A stretch of 60,951 bases of DNA from an uncultured Lachnospiraceae bacterium. GTDB lineage: Bacteria; Bacillota; Clostridia; Lachnospirales; Lachnospiraceae. Shown here one piece after another: positions 34,187 through 42,712 of the stretch. The position numbers and the translations under genes are program-made. Numbering within the stretch: position 1 is the first letter of the stretch; each line of letters begins with the position of its first letter. The notes under the pieces were generated by a model. That model saw only the letters and a program-made list of their open reading frames with translations, did not search any database and was not told where the DNA came from. The stretch covers positions 1 through 60,951 of the forward strand of contig ONEJ01000062.1 in assembly GCA_900316805.1 (NCBI GenBank), read 5' to 3'.

Positions 34187-34563
34187 ACTCTCTCATCCGT
34201 AATAATATGTTCAATTCCTGAATGCTCCCTGCTAAGATAGTCCTTCATAAAACTTGGAAATGCTTTATATTGATCCAGATCCTCTATCGGTATCCAGTGC
34301 ATTTCTTCCTTAACCCCATGAGTAGTACTATTGCTATGAAGTTCTTTCGTACCTCTTGGTTTCATCAAAAAATAAAAACTAATTTCATGACAATTTAAGC
34401 CTTTTAATGTCCCTTCGTTCTCATTAAAAAAGTTTTCATGAATAACAGCCAGATGATCTATTTCATACCTCACGCCGGTTTCTTCAAAAACCTCCCTCAA
34501 TACCGCATCCTCAGCAGTTTCTCCCATATGAACTCCGCCACCAATGGAATATAAATAATTCTC
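34183..34563 (-). pseudogene. Nudix hydrolase fragment lacking its N-terminus
   Basis: The Nudix box is present: GGGVHMGETAEDAVLREV then FEETG, with the normal ExxEExG metal-binding core. The preceding NYLYSIGGGVH is coding-like, but it runs into the stop of the upstream membrane-protein gene. Thus the first 30-40 residues of a Nudix domain are missing and no start with a ribosome binding site precedes the Nudix box. ATG 34527 would drop the GGGV half of the box. The remaining 114 residues to TAG 34183 look intact. Confidence 0.7.
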
Positions 34564-35002
34564 ACTCCATATGCTCTGCTTCTTCCTCCATCTTCATAAG
34601 CATCCTGTTTGCTCTTTTGATATCAACAAAAAAGACGACATAATAAATAATGGCACCCACAATAAAGGGAACAGTAACAGATATAAACAAATCCCAGTAA
34701 CCGACAGCCGCAATCTCTGTAATTCCAATCTTCTCTGCGAAAAATACTCCCCCCAGAACAATTCCTATCACCAGCACATACTGCCCGATGATCACCGGAA
34801 TCAACGGATATTTCTGCAGCTTTTCATAAAGATGCAATATTGCTGTGGCAAGACAGGTAATCAGGAACATAAGCATAAGATTTTTCCCATACTGCGCATC
34901 TGTTATACCTTTTAGTGCTTCCAGAATTACCTTCCAAATTACCATACAGGTATACACCACACAGACTGTCTGCGCATATTGTTTCCACTTTCTCCAGTTC
35001 AT
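34562..35002 (-). CDS. Four-TM membrane protein, unknown function
   Basis: 146 residues, with GAGGGG before ATG 35002. Four transmembrane helices (about 10-28, 42-60, 67-90, 103-126) and an acidic C-terminus. It overlaps the preceding membrane-protein gene by 4 bp (ATGA), so they are made together. Such small membrane proteins often travel with PadR regulators in Lachnospiraceae; no function is assigned. Confidence 0.65.
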   Translation of the reverse strand: MNWRKWKQYAQTVCVVYTCMVIWKVILEALKGITDAQYGKNLMLMFLITCLATAILHLYEKLQKYPLIPVIIGQYVLVIGIVLGGVFFAEKIGITEIAAVGYWDLFISVTVPFIVGAIIYYVVFFVDIKRANRMLMKMEEEAEHME

Positions 35003-35391
35003 TTTTTCCCCTCGGCCTTTTGCATATATCTTGTTTTGAGTTCCGAAAAAAAGTCTTTTTTATATGCCCGGTTCATAATCACAATTTCCCCATGCTTCGA
35101 CAAAGTTTCCACGAGCCCGCTTAAAAACACAAGAAGAAATACCAGTGCCATGGTGGATATATAAATCTCCACCGCTTTTAACCCACTGTTTTTTACCGGC
35201 AGGTAACATGCCATTGCATATGCGATGGTTCCGATCAACACCATCACTGCCCGTGTCAGCTCATGCCAGTTCCCATTGGGATCCTCATAAACACCATTTG
35301 CCAGATACAGCACACTGTTTGCAATTGTGGCAACCGTATAAATTAGACAATAAAGTACCAGCGCTTTTTTCAGACCCTGCTTTCCATTCAT
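34999..35391 (-). CDS. Four-TM membrane protein, unknown function (DUF6608-like from memory)
   Basis: 130 residues from ATG 35391 (GGAGG 11 nt upstream); ATG 35409 has a weaker site. Four transmembrane helices with a characteristic loop YEDPNGNWHELTRAV after the second. Overlaps the next gene by 4 bp. I recall similar PadR-linked proteins, but the family name is uncertain. Confidence 0.65.
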   Translation of the reverse strand: MNGKQGLKKALVLYCLIYTVATIANSVLYLANGVYEDPNGNWHELTRAVMVLIGTIAYAMACYLPVKNSGLKAVEIYISTMALVFLLVFLSGLVETLSKHGEIVIMNRAYKKDFFSELKTRYMQKAEGKK

Positions 35392-35501
35392 TTCTATCCA
35401 TGCCTCCATACCTATTTTTCATGTATGCTACCATCGGTAGAAAAATATAACAAGGATCTTCGGTCTATCCTGCATATATTGCGGTTTAAGATACATTTAT
35501 C

Positions 35502-36155
35502 TCATGAATTGAAGAAATGGAAAAAGAATCCGATACCAACAGCTATTGCAAGTAAAATCGTAAAAATTCCCGCGTATTTATACAACGTTCCCGAATTCTC
35601 CGGCGATACAAATTTCTCATACTGATAAAATTGGAATGACATTACCGCAAATAAAACCAGATACAACCCGGCTATCACCAAAAAGACAACCGAAAGCACA
35701 TCCTGAACGATTCCACCTCTGCCATATCCAACAACATTCATACATAACTGCGGGAGTATCACTCCGAAAAATAGAATAATCAGAGGCCATACCCTTCCCT
35801 TAAAGACACACTTCATCATGTCCAGCCGGGATGCATCATCGCAGAATATTTCTTCACGCTCCCCGGACAGACTATCCTTCTTGCAGAAATAACTATACCC
35901 TACAAAATCAAACAGGTAATCCCAGCCACAGTCGGAAAACATTTTCACATATTCCGCTTTATTGCTGACAGCTTCCTGATTATAATCTAACCGGTAGGTC
36001 ACTTTGGCCGGTTCACATTTTTCAAAATGATAGAATCCGGGCATTGTTATTCCCGTCAGTTTCCATCCCTTCTCGTGCATGGAACTTAAATAATTTTCCT
36101 CCTGTCTGTACTGGGGTATTGTAAAATACTTAAACTCTGTCTTCTTATTGCTCAT
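35502..36155 (-). CDS. DUF2812 domain membrane protein
   Basis: 217 residues. The N-terminal domain (about 1-110) has the DUF2812 pattern: EENYLSSMHEKGWKLTG, then CEPAKVTYRLDY and FSDCGWDYLFDFVGYSYF. Three transmembrane helices follow (about 122-140, 152-172, 193-212). DUF2812 proteins are nearly always paired with PadR regulators, as here, where the start overlaps the padR stop by 4 bp. It is probably a membrane-stress or anti-regulator component; the mechanism is unknown. Confidence 0.85.
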   Translation of the reverse strand: MSNKKTEFKYFTIPQYRQEENYLSSMHEKGWKLTGITMPGFYHFEKCEPAKVTYRLDYNQEAVSNKAEYVKMFSDCGWDYLFDFVGYSYFCKKDSLSGEREEIFCDDASRLDMMKCVFKGRVWPLIILFFGVILPQLCMNVVGYGRGGIVQDVLSVVFLVIAGLYLVLFAVMSFQFYQYEKFVSPENSGTLYKYAGIFTILLAIAVGIGFFFHFFNS

Positions 36156-36469
36156 GATCTCATCTCCTTCATATTTTTGTACAAGCGCTCTATGCGGTTC
36201 ATTTCCAAGTCCAGCACTTCTCTTCCCAGATCTGTAACCTCATATATTTTTCTCTTATCCTCTTCCCGAAGGAAACGGATTAACCCATCCTTCTCCATCT
36301 TGGACAAGCTGCCATACATGGTGCCCGGGGCTAACACGATATCCCCCTGGGTCATCTCTTTTACCATCTGGACAATTCCGTAGCCGTGGTTAGGTTCCTG
36401 AAGACATAGCAGAATATAAAACCCTGTTTCTGTCATAGGGACATACACTTTTTTAATATGCGCGTCCAT
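36152..36469 (-). CDS. PadR-family transcriptional regulator
   Basis: 105 residues. A winged helix of the short PadR (PadR-s1) class: TETGFYILLCLQEPNHGYGI, then LAPGTMYGSLSKMEKDGLI, the recognition helix and wing. It regulates the overlapping DUF2812 gene and probably the membrane-protein genes beyond. The upstream promoter carries two copies of a TATCGCA-type palindrome, typical PadR autoregulation. Confidence 0.92.
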   Translation of the reverse strand: MDAHIKKVYVPMTETGFYILLCLQEPNHGYGIVQMVKEMTQGDIVLAPGTMYGSLSKMEKDGLIRFLREEDKRKIYEVTDLGREVLDLEMNRIERLYKNMKEMRS

Positions 36470-36499
36470 TTGTTCTGCCTCCTGTATTTCACTACGATA

Positions 36500-36548
36500 T
36501 ATCGCACTTCGATATTGTTATATTATCGCAGTGCGATATATTTGTCAA
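36500..36548 (-). promoter_or_regulatory. padR promoter with two operator copies
   Basis: On the minus strand: TTGACA (36543-36548), 17 bp, TAATAT (36520-36525). A perfect dyad TATCGCA-G-TGCGATA (36524-36538) lies between the two elements. A second copy with one mismatch (36500-36514) lies 24 bp away, covering the start site. PadR binding is inferred. Confidence 0.75.
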
Positions 36549-36714
36549 GAGACAATTTCTAGTACACCAAATGAGCATTCCGCATGTTGCCGGCTTTTAC
36601 AAGGAGAATCTGGGTGCCGAAAATTTTTATTTGTATACGCCCATTACACTACGAGGCGATACGAAGCAAAATAATCTTTCGTAATCATTTCCTATATGGT
36701 ACAGTATAGTGAAT

Positions 36715-36828
36715 ATGTGTGAAATTAAGTTTTACAGTAGTGAATTTTCGGTTGACAAAGACTATCACAAAAAACTAATGAACCGCGAGGAATTATTGGC
36801 TAAAGAAATTTCCACACCCCTCACTTAA
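36715..36828 (+). CDS. Short reading frame, possible gene remnant
   Basis: 37 codons with coding-like composition (MCEIKFYSSEFSVDKDYHKK) but no clear ribosome binding site. It lies in the 390-bp gap between padR and the ATPase gene. It could be the start of a lost gene. The rest of the gap holds the padR promoter and nothing else I can identify. Confidence 0.25.
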   Translation: MCEIKFYSSEFSVDKDYHKKLMNREELLAKEISTPLT

Positions 36829-36856
36829 TAATATGAACAAATTCATACACATTTTA

Positions 36857-38248
36857 TTACTTATACATATCTTCCAGAGTTACAAGCCGAACCTCGCCTT
36901 TCTCTGCAAGTTCCTTTAGTCCGTTGGTAAATCCACTCTTAGAAAAAATATAATAGTGATATGCTTTCCCTTTTCCAAATACTTTTGCATACTCCTTGAT
37001 GAGTTCTAATTCATCTACACCAACCGGTTCATTCTTATACTTACACGAACCAATAATAAACTCATTTCCCTCTGCCGGAGTACCGACAATGTCAATTTCT
37101 ACTTCCTTTTTAAGTTTTGAATCAGTACCCCACCACTGCCCAATGTCAGATAAGATAATAGGTACATCTTCTGCATATAAAAATAAGTATTCTCTACACA
37201 TCTGCTCAAAAACATGTCCCATATAATCAGCATAATGTTTTTTAATGACTGCATTATAAATATGCTCAATTCTTCCTGCACTAATAGACGATGTATTCTG
37301 TGGTACGAAACGATACCAAAACTTAAAGAAATTATCTCCTATTGCATATACCGTTTTCTTTCCCGGTTTTTCGGTAATCGGTGTCTTCTTAATTAAAATT
37401 CCAAGGTCTAATAATACTTTCAGATACTTTGCACAAATTGGAGCTTCTATTCCTACTTTGGTAGCAATTTCATTAGAGCGTGACGCCCCACCTGCCACCG
37501 CTGTAATCACTGAATTATAGATTGCCGGCTCTCGTAATTCCTGCTTTAAAAGATTTTCCGGCTCTTCAAACAAATAACTTGACGTATTAAATAGATTGTC
37601 TTTCAATGCCTCATCCACATCATTTTCGACAGCCAACTTATTTATATAATGCGGTATTCCACCGGTAATTCCATACACAAACGCTTGTTGTTCTTCTGAA
37701 AGTGTCGGATTAAATTCCTTAATTTCCTTATAAGACAAAGCCTGTATCTTTAACTGTCCGGTACGTCGTCCGTACAGTGGGCTTTCATATCCCAATACCT
37801 GATATTCCATAAAACTCATGGATGAACCACATAAAATCAAAAATAACTGTCCGTTCCTCCAAGTATGGTCAATTATATGCTGTAAGCGTGATGAAATAGA
37901 TTTACTTGCTTTTGCAAGATATGGATATTCATCAATTACAAGCACTAATCTCTCATTTTCTGCCATCTGTGTGATTTTCGTAAATGCAGCATCAAACGAA
38001 GGATAAACCGGTGCTAAATCTGTCCCCGGATGTTCTTTTTCACAAATTGCTTTTGAAAAGGCTGCAAGATTTTCTTGTGCAGACGCATTCAACGCAGAAA
38101 AGAAAATAGTAGGCTTATCTTTGCAAAATTCATTAATAAGCGCTGTCTTACCCACGCGACGGCGTCCATAGATGACGATACACTCAAACTCTCCTCGATT
38201 ATATCTTTTATTCAGTTCTCTAAGTTCTTTTTCTCTGCAATAAAACAC
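36857..38248 (-). CDS. Archaeal-type ATPase with DUF234 nuclease-like C-terminus
   Basis: 463 residues. The N-terminal ATPase has Walker A YGRRRVGKTALIN (27-39) and Walker B LVLVIDEYPYL. A winged-helix segment (GASRSNEIATKVGIEAPICA) lies in the middle. The C-terminal DUF234 domain has a PD-(D/E)XK-like core (KEVEIDIVGTPAEGNEFIIG, then SCKYKN). These ATPases are common near mobile DNA and toxin-antitoxin islands; their target is unknown. It stands alone with no operon partner. Confidence 0.88.
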   Translation of the reverse strand: MFYCREKELRELNKRYNRGEFECIVIYGRRRVGKTALINEFCKDKPTIFFSALNASAQENLAAFSKAICEKEHPGTDLAPVYPSFDAAFTKITQMAENERLVLVIDEYPYLAKASKSISSRLQHIIDHTWRNGQLFLILCGSSMSFMEYQVLGYESPLYGRRTGQLKIQALSYKEIKEFNPTLSEEQQAFVYGITGGIPHYINKLAVENDVDEALKDNLFNTSSYLFEEPENLLKQELREPAIYNSVITAVAGGASRSNEIATKVGIEAPICAKYLKVLLDLGILIKKTPITEKPGKKTVYAIGDNFFKFWYRFVPQNTSSISAGRIEHIYNAVIKKHYADYMGHVFEQMCREYLFLYAEDVPIILSDIGQWWGTDSKLKKEVEIDIVGTPAEGNEFIIGSCKYKNEPVGVDELELIKEYAKVFGKGKAYHYYIFSKSGFTNGLKELAEKGEVRLVTLEDMYK

Positions 38249-38385
38249 AAAACCGCTCCTTCTTTCAACTTACAAGTTTTCAACTCGTAAGTTGATTATA
38301 TCTCTTTCATTCCCGAAAGTCAATTATATTATCTCCAAATGCAAAAAAGAGAGAGCCCGACGATAATATATCTCTACTACCATGT

Positions 38386-38430
38386 ATTATATCAGCTTTT
38401 GACAGATAATCTGCCAAAAGCTGATATAAT
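38386..38430. repeat. 16-bp perfect inverted repeat next to recombinase remnant
   Basis: ATTATATCAGCTTTTG (38386-38401) and its exact complement (38415-38430) around 13 bp that is itself nearly symmetric. It lies 12 bp beyond the stop of the recombinase tail. It could be that gene's terminator or an element end; no T-run follows. Confidence 0.6.
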
Positions 38431-38442
38431 CTTCCTTAATGC

Positions 38443-38598
38443 TTAGTTGTTTCTGTTCGAGAACTTCCATCTTAATTCTATGGTCTTGTCCGCATACACT
38501 ACAATGCTATCAAGCAGTGCATCCAGTAGCTCATCCGTAATCTCTGCTACTTCCGAATTGCCTTCTAAGAACTTTAAGCCGTTATTATCCGATGTTTT
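38443..38598 (-). pseudogene. C-terminal tail of a large serine recombinase
   Basis: About 51 codons ending TAA 38443, read as EVAEITDELLDALLDSIVVY followed by ADKTIELRWKFSN. The final IVVYADKTIELRWKF matches the usual last residues of TnpX/large serine recombinases in clostridial transposons. The frame is closed just upstream by a TAA, so the rest of the gene is lost. It marks a former mobile element at this locus. Confidence 0.65.
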
Positions 38599-38817
38599 TT
38601 AGTTGAACGATGCACCATTTTTGGTGGGTCATTCAACTGACCTCCTTCTTCATTATATATTTATGTGGTGACATTTTCTACCAACTAAAGAATACGCATT
38701 TCTATGTTTTTTGTAAAGTTTAGTTGCCCTGGTGTTCGGCTGTATCCTTCCCACTGCTAGGGTGGATTAGGGACACTTTCACCCATTAGAAACGTGTGCC
38801 GCAAGGCACACAATTAA

Positions 38818-38847
38818 AGAAACTCAGAGTGCCAGCTCTGAGTTTCT
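38818..38847 (-). terminator. Toxin-side terminator hairpin
   Basis: 12-bp arms AGAAACTCAGAG and CTCTGAGTTTCT around loop TGCCAG, followed on the minus strand by TTTAATTG. It lies about 30 bp beyond the small toxin-like frame. Its core GAGTGCCAGCTC recurs in the plus-strand terminator at 39130. A smaller hairpin (GTGTGCC-GCAA-GGCACAC) lies at 38794-38811. Confidence 0.65.
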
Positions 38848-38878
38848 CAAGTTCATTGCGGAGAACCACACCGTCAGG

Positions 38879-38974
38879 CTAGTGCTGTCCTTCATCTCCG
38901 TCTAACCATTTGCAAATGTAGTAGCCAGCTACAGATGCCAATACGGAGATAAGAAATGCGATTATGTACTCCAA
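38879..38974 (-). CDS. Small hydrophobic toxin-like peptide (holin-like, type I toxin candidate)
   Basis: 31 codons from TTG 38974 (GGGGG about 8 nt upstream) to TAG 38879, reading EYIIAFLISVLASVAGYYIC then KWLDGDEGQH. A GTG at 38983 is the other possible start, but it touches the ribosome binding site. One transmembrane helix with a charged C-terminus is the shape of Fst/TxpA-like type I toxins. Close relatives are often labelled putative holin-like toxin in Clostridia. An overlapping plus-strand RNA ending at 39155 or the hairpin pair could act as antitoxin. Function is inferred. Confidence 0.65.
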   Translation of the reverse strand: MEYIIAFLISVLASVAGYYICKWLDGDEGQH

Positions 38975-39082
38975 GTGAGCCACCCCCTTTCCGCTGGAAA
39001 GAGTCGACAGCATAATTTAGAATATCATAGAAGATACAAATTATCAATTAAACAGTTGATTTTTAATAAAAAGGAGCATATA

Positions 39083-39112
39083 ATGATGATAGCTAAGAAA
39101 TGCGAATTATAG
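39083..39112 (+). other. Nine-codon frame with ribosome binding site before a terminator
   Basis: AAAAGGAG, 6 nt, then ATGATGATAGCTAAG and a TAG at 39110-39112, directly ahead of the plus-strand terminator at 39130. Too short to call a gene; it may be a leader peptide or part of a small RNA opposite the toxin-like locus. Confidence 0.3.
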
Positions 39113-39129
39113 TCTAAGTGGGCGTAAAG

Positions 39130-39155
39130 AAGTCTAGAGTGCCAGCTCTAGACTT
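39130..39155 (+). terminator. Plus-strand terminator sharing its loop with the toxin terminator
   Basis: 10-bp arms AAGTCTAGAG and CTCTAGACTT around loop TGCCAG, then TTTTATTTTG. Strong intrinsic terminator on the plus strand. The inner 12 bases GAGTGCCAGCTC are identical to the hairpin at 38818-38847. Confidence 0.75.
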
Positions 39156-39224
39156 TTTTATTTTGAAAACACCCGCCTATTTCTTTAAATGGACGAGTGT
39201 TTTTCATAGTCTATTGAACAAGAT

Positions 39225-40016
39225 TCAGCTTGCTAAATCCCGCCGGCAATAAATCACCCCGGCAGCTACCGCAGATACCAACATAATTCCCACACCAAAA
39301 ATCAGTGCTGTGGCATTGTCTGCAGTTTTTGCAAATATTCCCGTGGCATTTGCATAGGAAAAAGGAGAAAGGAAAATGGCATCCTTCAAATCCGGAATCA
39401 CTCTTGCCATGAGATCATATACATACAAAATCATTGCCACACCGATTCCGAATCCCAGCTTATTTTTCCTGCTGCATGCGGAAATCAGAAAACATACAGC
39501 TGCAATTTCAATATTCATCAGCAGCTGAGACCCCATAAAAATCAGGTATTCCTTTCCCAGCCCCTGCTCTCCGGCCAATAAAATTCCCACCTGATATAGC
39601 AGGCCGCAAACCACGGTAAAGATCATGAGATGCATCACAACGGAAATAAATTTCACTACCACCACTTTCGCTCTGGATACAGGCAGGGTATAAGTAAACT
39701 CTGCAGTGTGTCCATCCTCCTCCTTGGACAAAATAACGGTGGCAATAGATGCCGCAAACAAACTGCTGCCCAAAGAATGAACCGTTCCAATCTCCGTGGC
39801 AAAATAGCCTTTCAGAGTTGCAATACTAAGGGTACTCATACCCATGGCATCGGAAAATGCTCCCATAGAAGCAAAATTCTCCGCCACGCCCGCCATACTT
39901 TCCTCCATGCTCTTATATAGCACGATACAAAGCATCCCCATAACGCCTACTGCCAGAGACCATATCAAAAGAGCCTTGATCCCGGCTTTCCACTCATATT
40001 TTAACAATGCGCCCAT
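39225..40016 (-). CDS. ABC-2-type transporter permease
   Basis: 263 residues from ATG 40016 (GGAGG upstream); the longer frame to 40091 overlaps the ATPase gene in another frame. About six transmembrane helices, starting EWKAGIKALLIWSLAVGVMG. It has the layout of the small ABC-2 permeases paired with the CcmA-like ATPase just upstream (25 bp). Substrate unknown. It forms a regulated export module with the LytTR and DUF3021 genes at 41015-41933. Confidence 0.82.
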   Translation of the reverse strand: MGALLKYEWKAGIKALLIWSLAVGVMGMLCIVLYKSMEESMAGVAENFASMGAFSDAMGMSTLSIATLKGYFATEIGTVHSLGSSLFAASIATVILSKEEDGHTAEFTYTLPVSRAKVVVVKFISVVMHLMIFTVVCGLLYQVGILLAGEQGLGKEYLIFMGSQLLMNIEIAAVCFLISACSRKNKLGFGIGVAMILYVYDLMARVIPDLKDAIFLSPFSYANATGIFAKTADNATALIFGVGIMLVSAVAAGVIYCRRDLAS

Positions 40017-40041
40017 TTTGTTTTCCTCCTTGATCTTTTCT

Positions 40042-40866
40042 CTATTCTGAATAGTAATGCATAAAGATTTCTTCGATGGAAGGCTCCTCAATCAGGATAT
40101 CCTCGATGTTATGCCCTTCCAGTTCTTTATACAGATTGTTCAAATCCTCTTTATAAATATAGTCCAGATGTTCCCCATCCCGTATCATTTTGATGCGCTT
40201 GGCACTTGTTTTTGTCATATGTTCCACCGTATCCGTAACCAGCAGTTTTCCTTCTTTCATGATAGCCACCCGGTCACAGTAACTGCGCACCTCGGAAAGT
40301 ACGTGAGTAGACAAGAGGCAGGTAGCTCCCTGGTCCACATACTCTTTGATTAAAGAAAAAAATTCATTCTGCATCAAAGGATCCAGACCGCTGGTGGGCT
40401 CATCAAAGATAAAAAGCTTTGGCTTATGCTGCATGGCACATACGATACTTACTTTTTTCCGGTTTCCCAGTGAGAGGTCACTGATCTTCCGGTTCACATC
40501 CACCTGCAGTCTTTCGCAGATTCGCGCCGCCTCATCCGCACAATCCTGTTTTCTCACATCTGCAGCCAGCTTTAGGGTATCCTTTATGGTCATTCCCGGA
40601 TAAAACCATGCTTCGCTTGGCATGTATCCTACATTTTTTCGTATCTCTTCCTGCTTTTTCGCTGCATCCAGTCCACAGATTGTAATCTGTCCCTGCTGGT
40701 ATTTGATCAATCCCAGCATAGAGCGGATGGTCGTGGATTTCCCTGCTCCGTTTGGTCCTAAGAAGCCAAAGATTTCCCCTTCCCGGACGGTAAAGGAGAT
40801 ATCGCTGACGCCCCTGTGTTTGCCATAAGATTTTGTGAGATGGCTGATCTCAATGATATTTTCCAT
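40042..40866 (-). CDS. ABC transporter ATP-binding protein (CcmA-like)
   Basis: 274 residues from ATG 40866 (GGGAGG upstream). Walker A GPNGAGKSTTIRS, Q-loop region VGYMPSEAWFYPGM, signature LSLGNRKKVSIVCAM, Walker B LFIFDEPTSGLDP and H-loop LLSTHVLSEV. The signature is LSLGNR instead of the usual LSGGxR, a common variant in this subfamily. It partners the permease 25 bp downstream. Confidence 0.92.
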   Translation of the reverse strand: MENIIEISHLTKSYGKHRGVSDISFTVREGEIFGFLGPNGAGKSTTIRSMLGLIKYQQGQITICGLDAAKKQEEIRKNVGYMPSEAWFYPGMTIKDTLKLAADVRKQDCADEAARICERLQVDVNRKISDLSLGNRKKVSIVCAMQHKPKLFIFDEPTSGLDPLMQNEFFSLIKEYVDQGATCLLSTHVLSEVRSYCDRVAIMKEGKLLVTDTVEHMTKTSAKRIKMIRDGEHLDYIYKEDLNNLYKELEGHNIEDILIEEPSIEEIFMHYYSE

Positions 40867-40958
40867 GTAATTTTCCTCCCCTGCATATTCTTCGTATCTT
40901 TTCAAATACATACACATGCTGAATAATATCCTTGAACAATATTAGCTAACCACAAAAA

Positions 40959-40989
40959 ACAAGCGGAGACAAGACCTGTCCCCGCTTGT
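40959..40989 (-). terminator. Terminator after the DUF3021 gene
   Basis: 12-bp arms (ACAAGCGGGGAC on the minus strand, one wobble) around 7 nt, followed by TTTTTTG on the minus strand. It separates the LytTR/DUF3021 pair from the ABC genes. Confidence 0.8.
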
Positions 40990-41014
40990 GACACTTTTTC
41001 TGCCGTAAGCTGCA

Positions 41015-41494
41015 CTATTCCTTTTCTGATTTATCCTGCTTTTTCGCCTTGGCTTTAAACATTTCCAAATCTGAGTTCAATATTTTATCATCAATTCTTC
41101 TTCGACACCTGTATACAAAATATACACATACATAGAGCAAAACAACATATAACACAAAACCTATGGTGACACAAATATTCCGGTCAAACCAGTTGCACAC
41201 ATAAGAAACAAACGCATACAACGGTGTGCAGATACAGATGCCCAGAATTTCCTTTTTTCCCAGCTGTTCTGCCTCGTCAAAATTCCACAGCAGGAACACC
41301 TGAATATATCCCATGATGTATGTCACCAGAATCATTTCCGCCATGTGCAGAATCTCTGCTACCGTTTTTCCCACGCATAACCGATACACACAATAGAAAA
41401 AGAGTATGGCATAAAAATACAAACATGCCTTAAATTCTATTCCGATTTCCTTAGTAAGATAGCGCTCCCATAATGTCAGTTTTTTATCTTTCAT
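41015..41494 (-). CDS. DUF3021 membrane protein
   Basis: 159 residues with four transmembrane helices (about 22-42, 52-72, 86-103, 110-130) and a highly basic C-terminal tail. This is the DUF3021 layout. Its start overlaps the LytTR gene by 11 bp. In Firmicutes, LytTR-DUF3021 pairs act as a DNA-binding protein with a membrane anti-regulator controlling a nearby ABC transporter, which fits the genes at 39225-40866. Confidence 0.85.
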   Translation of the reverse strand: MKDKKLTLWERYLTKEIGIEFKACLYFYAILFFYCVYRLCVGKTVAEILHMAEMILVTYIMGYIQVFLLWNFDEAEQLGKKEILGICICTPLYAFVSYVCNWFDRNICVTIGFVLYVVLLYVCVYFVYRCRRRIDDKILNSDLEMFKAKAKKQDKSEKE

Positions 41495-41933
41495 GCCAAT
41501 CCCCCCTTATCAGTCTCCGAAACTTGGAAGCATAAGTACGCGAAATCATAATGTGCTCCCCGCCCGCCATAGTAGCATCGATTCGATTGGACGGCAGACT
41601 CTTTAGTTTTTCCACTTTATTCACATTGATGATCATGGATTTGCTGCACCGGAAATATTGGATGTCATCTAAAATAAGCTCCACAGCAGCCAGCGACATA
41701 TCCAGTTGAATGACCTTTTCCCTGGTATAGGCAAAGGTTCTGTCATCCACTTTCTCGATATATAAAATCTCTTCCGGAGAGAAAATAACGGTTTCCTCTC
41801 CAATTCGCCCGATTAACTTTTTCTGGTGTTTTTCCATAAATGTGAGGACTGCTTCTACTTCCGGATTCAGTTCCCGATAATTAAGTATCAGCTCATCTTC
41901 CCCATCATTTCTTTGGTTAATGGTGTAACGCAT
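41484..41933 (-). CDS. LytTR DNA-binding protein without receiver domain
   Basis: 149 residues. A short N-terminal region is followed by a LytTR domain (about 45-149): FSPEEILYIEKVDDRTFAYT, then FRCSKSMIINVNKVEKL and ISRTYASKFRRLI. It lacks a phosphorylation domain, so control probably comes from the overlapping DUF3021 membrane partner. It likely regulates itself and the ABC genes downstream. Confidence 0.9.
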   Translation of the reverse strand: MRYTINQRNDGEDELILNYRELNPEVEAVLTFMEKHQKKLIGRIGEETVIFSPEEILYIEKVDDRTFAYTREKVIQLDMSLAAVELILDDIQYFRCSKSMIINVNKVEKLKSLPSNRIDATMAGGEHIMISRTYASKFRRLIRGDWHER

Positions 41934-41960
41934 GGTAGTTCCTCTTAGTGTTTTTAATCT

Positions 41961-42548
41961 CTATTTTAAGAACAAGTGCATCAGCAATCCAACCAAAAAG
42001 CAAACTGCCGCTGTAACAACAGCACTAATAATTACTTTTAAGACATTCTGGTATGGGCGTTTTCCTGATTCAACCAGCTTATTGATTTCATCCAGCTTTT
42101 TTCCTTCACAAAATGCAACAATTTCTTTGTATGTCTGCACATCATTTTTCTTTTTGATTTTTTCGACTTTGAGTGCCCAGTACATGGTAATGGCAAAAAA
42201 GATTGCGAGTGGAATTAAAGCATACTGTTCCAGCCACATAAACAAGGGTGCTGCCGACAGGATTAATAATACAAAATGAATTGAAAAAATGCTCCCATAA
42301 TAATTAAATTCTTTCACTTCCTGCTCACTAATAATTTCTTTCATTGTTTCAATATCTCCTTTGATTAATTGGTCGAGAGATACATTAAACAATGAACTGA
42401 GAAGCAGCAGACTGTGAATATCCGGATAACTCTTTCCATTTTCCCAATTTGAAATGGTCTGTCTCGTCACATATACTTTTTCTGCCAATTCCTCCTGGGA
42501 CAACTTAAGCTCTGTCCGATACTTTTTGATCTGTGCATTCAGCTCCAT
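41961..42548 (-). CDS. XRE-family regulator with membrane C-terminus
   Basis: 195 residues. Cro/C1 helix-turn-helix at about 5-62 (SQEELAEKVYVTRQTISNWE), then a linker and three transmembrane helices (about 86-102, 108-124, 169-192). Similar in kind to the regulator at 19189-20076 but shorter. It stands alone, 27 bp before the LytTR gene on the same strand, and may regulate that module. Confidence 0.82.
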   Translation of the reverse strand: MELNAQIKKYRTELKLSQEELAEKVYVTRQTISNWENGKSYPDIHSLLLLSSLFNVSLDQLIKGDIETMKEIISEQEVKEFNYYGSIFSIHFVLLILSAAPLFMWLEQYALIPLAIFFAITMYWALKVEKIKKKNDVQTYKEIVAFCEGKKLDEINKLVESGKRPYQNVLKVIISAVVTAAVCFLVGLLMHLFLK

Positions 42549-42712
42549 GAAACATCCTCCTTTACAAGTGATTTGTTCTCCTGACCTGCCCCAAGAATAA
42601 CCACTTTACCATTTTCTGTCTATCAAACCTATTTTACATTGGTGAAAAGACGGTGTCAAAAGGATTTGACATTGCTGATTTTATGCGGTTTCCGGGATAT
42701 TTCTATGCATGA

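Noticed and set aside
38601-38640. Short peptide gene (MTHQKW...) before the recombinase tail
   Set aside because: Only 15 codons, and it sits inside a hairpin; not enough to call a gene.
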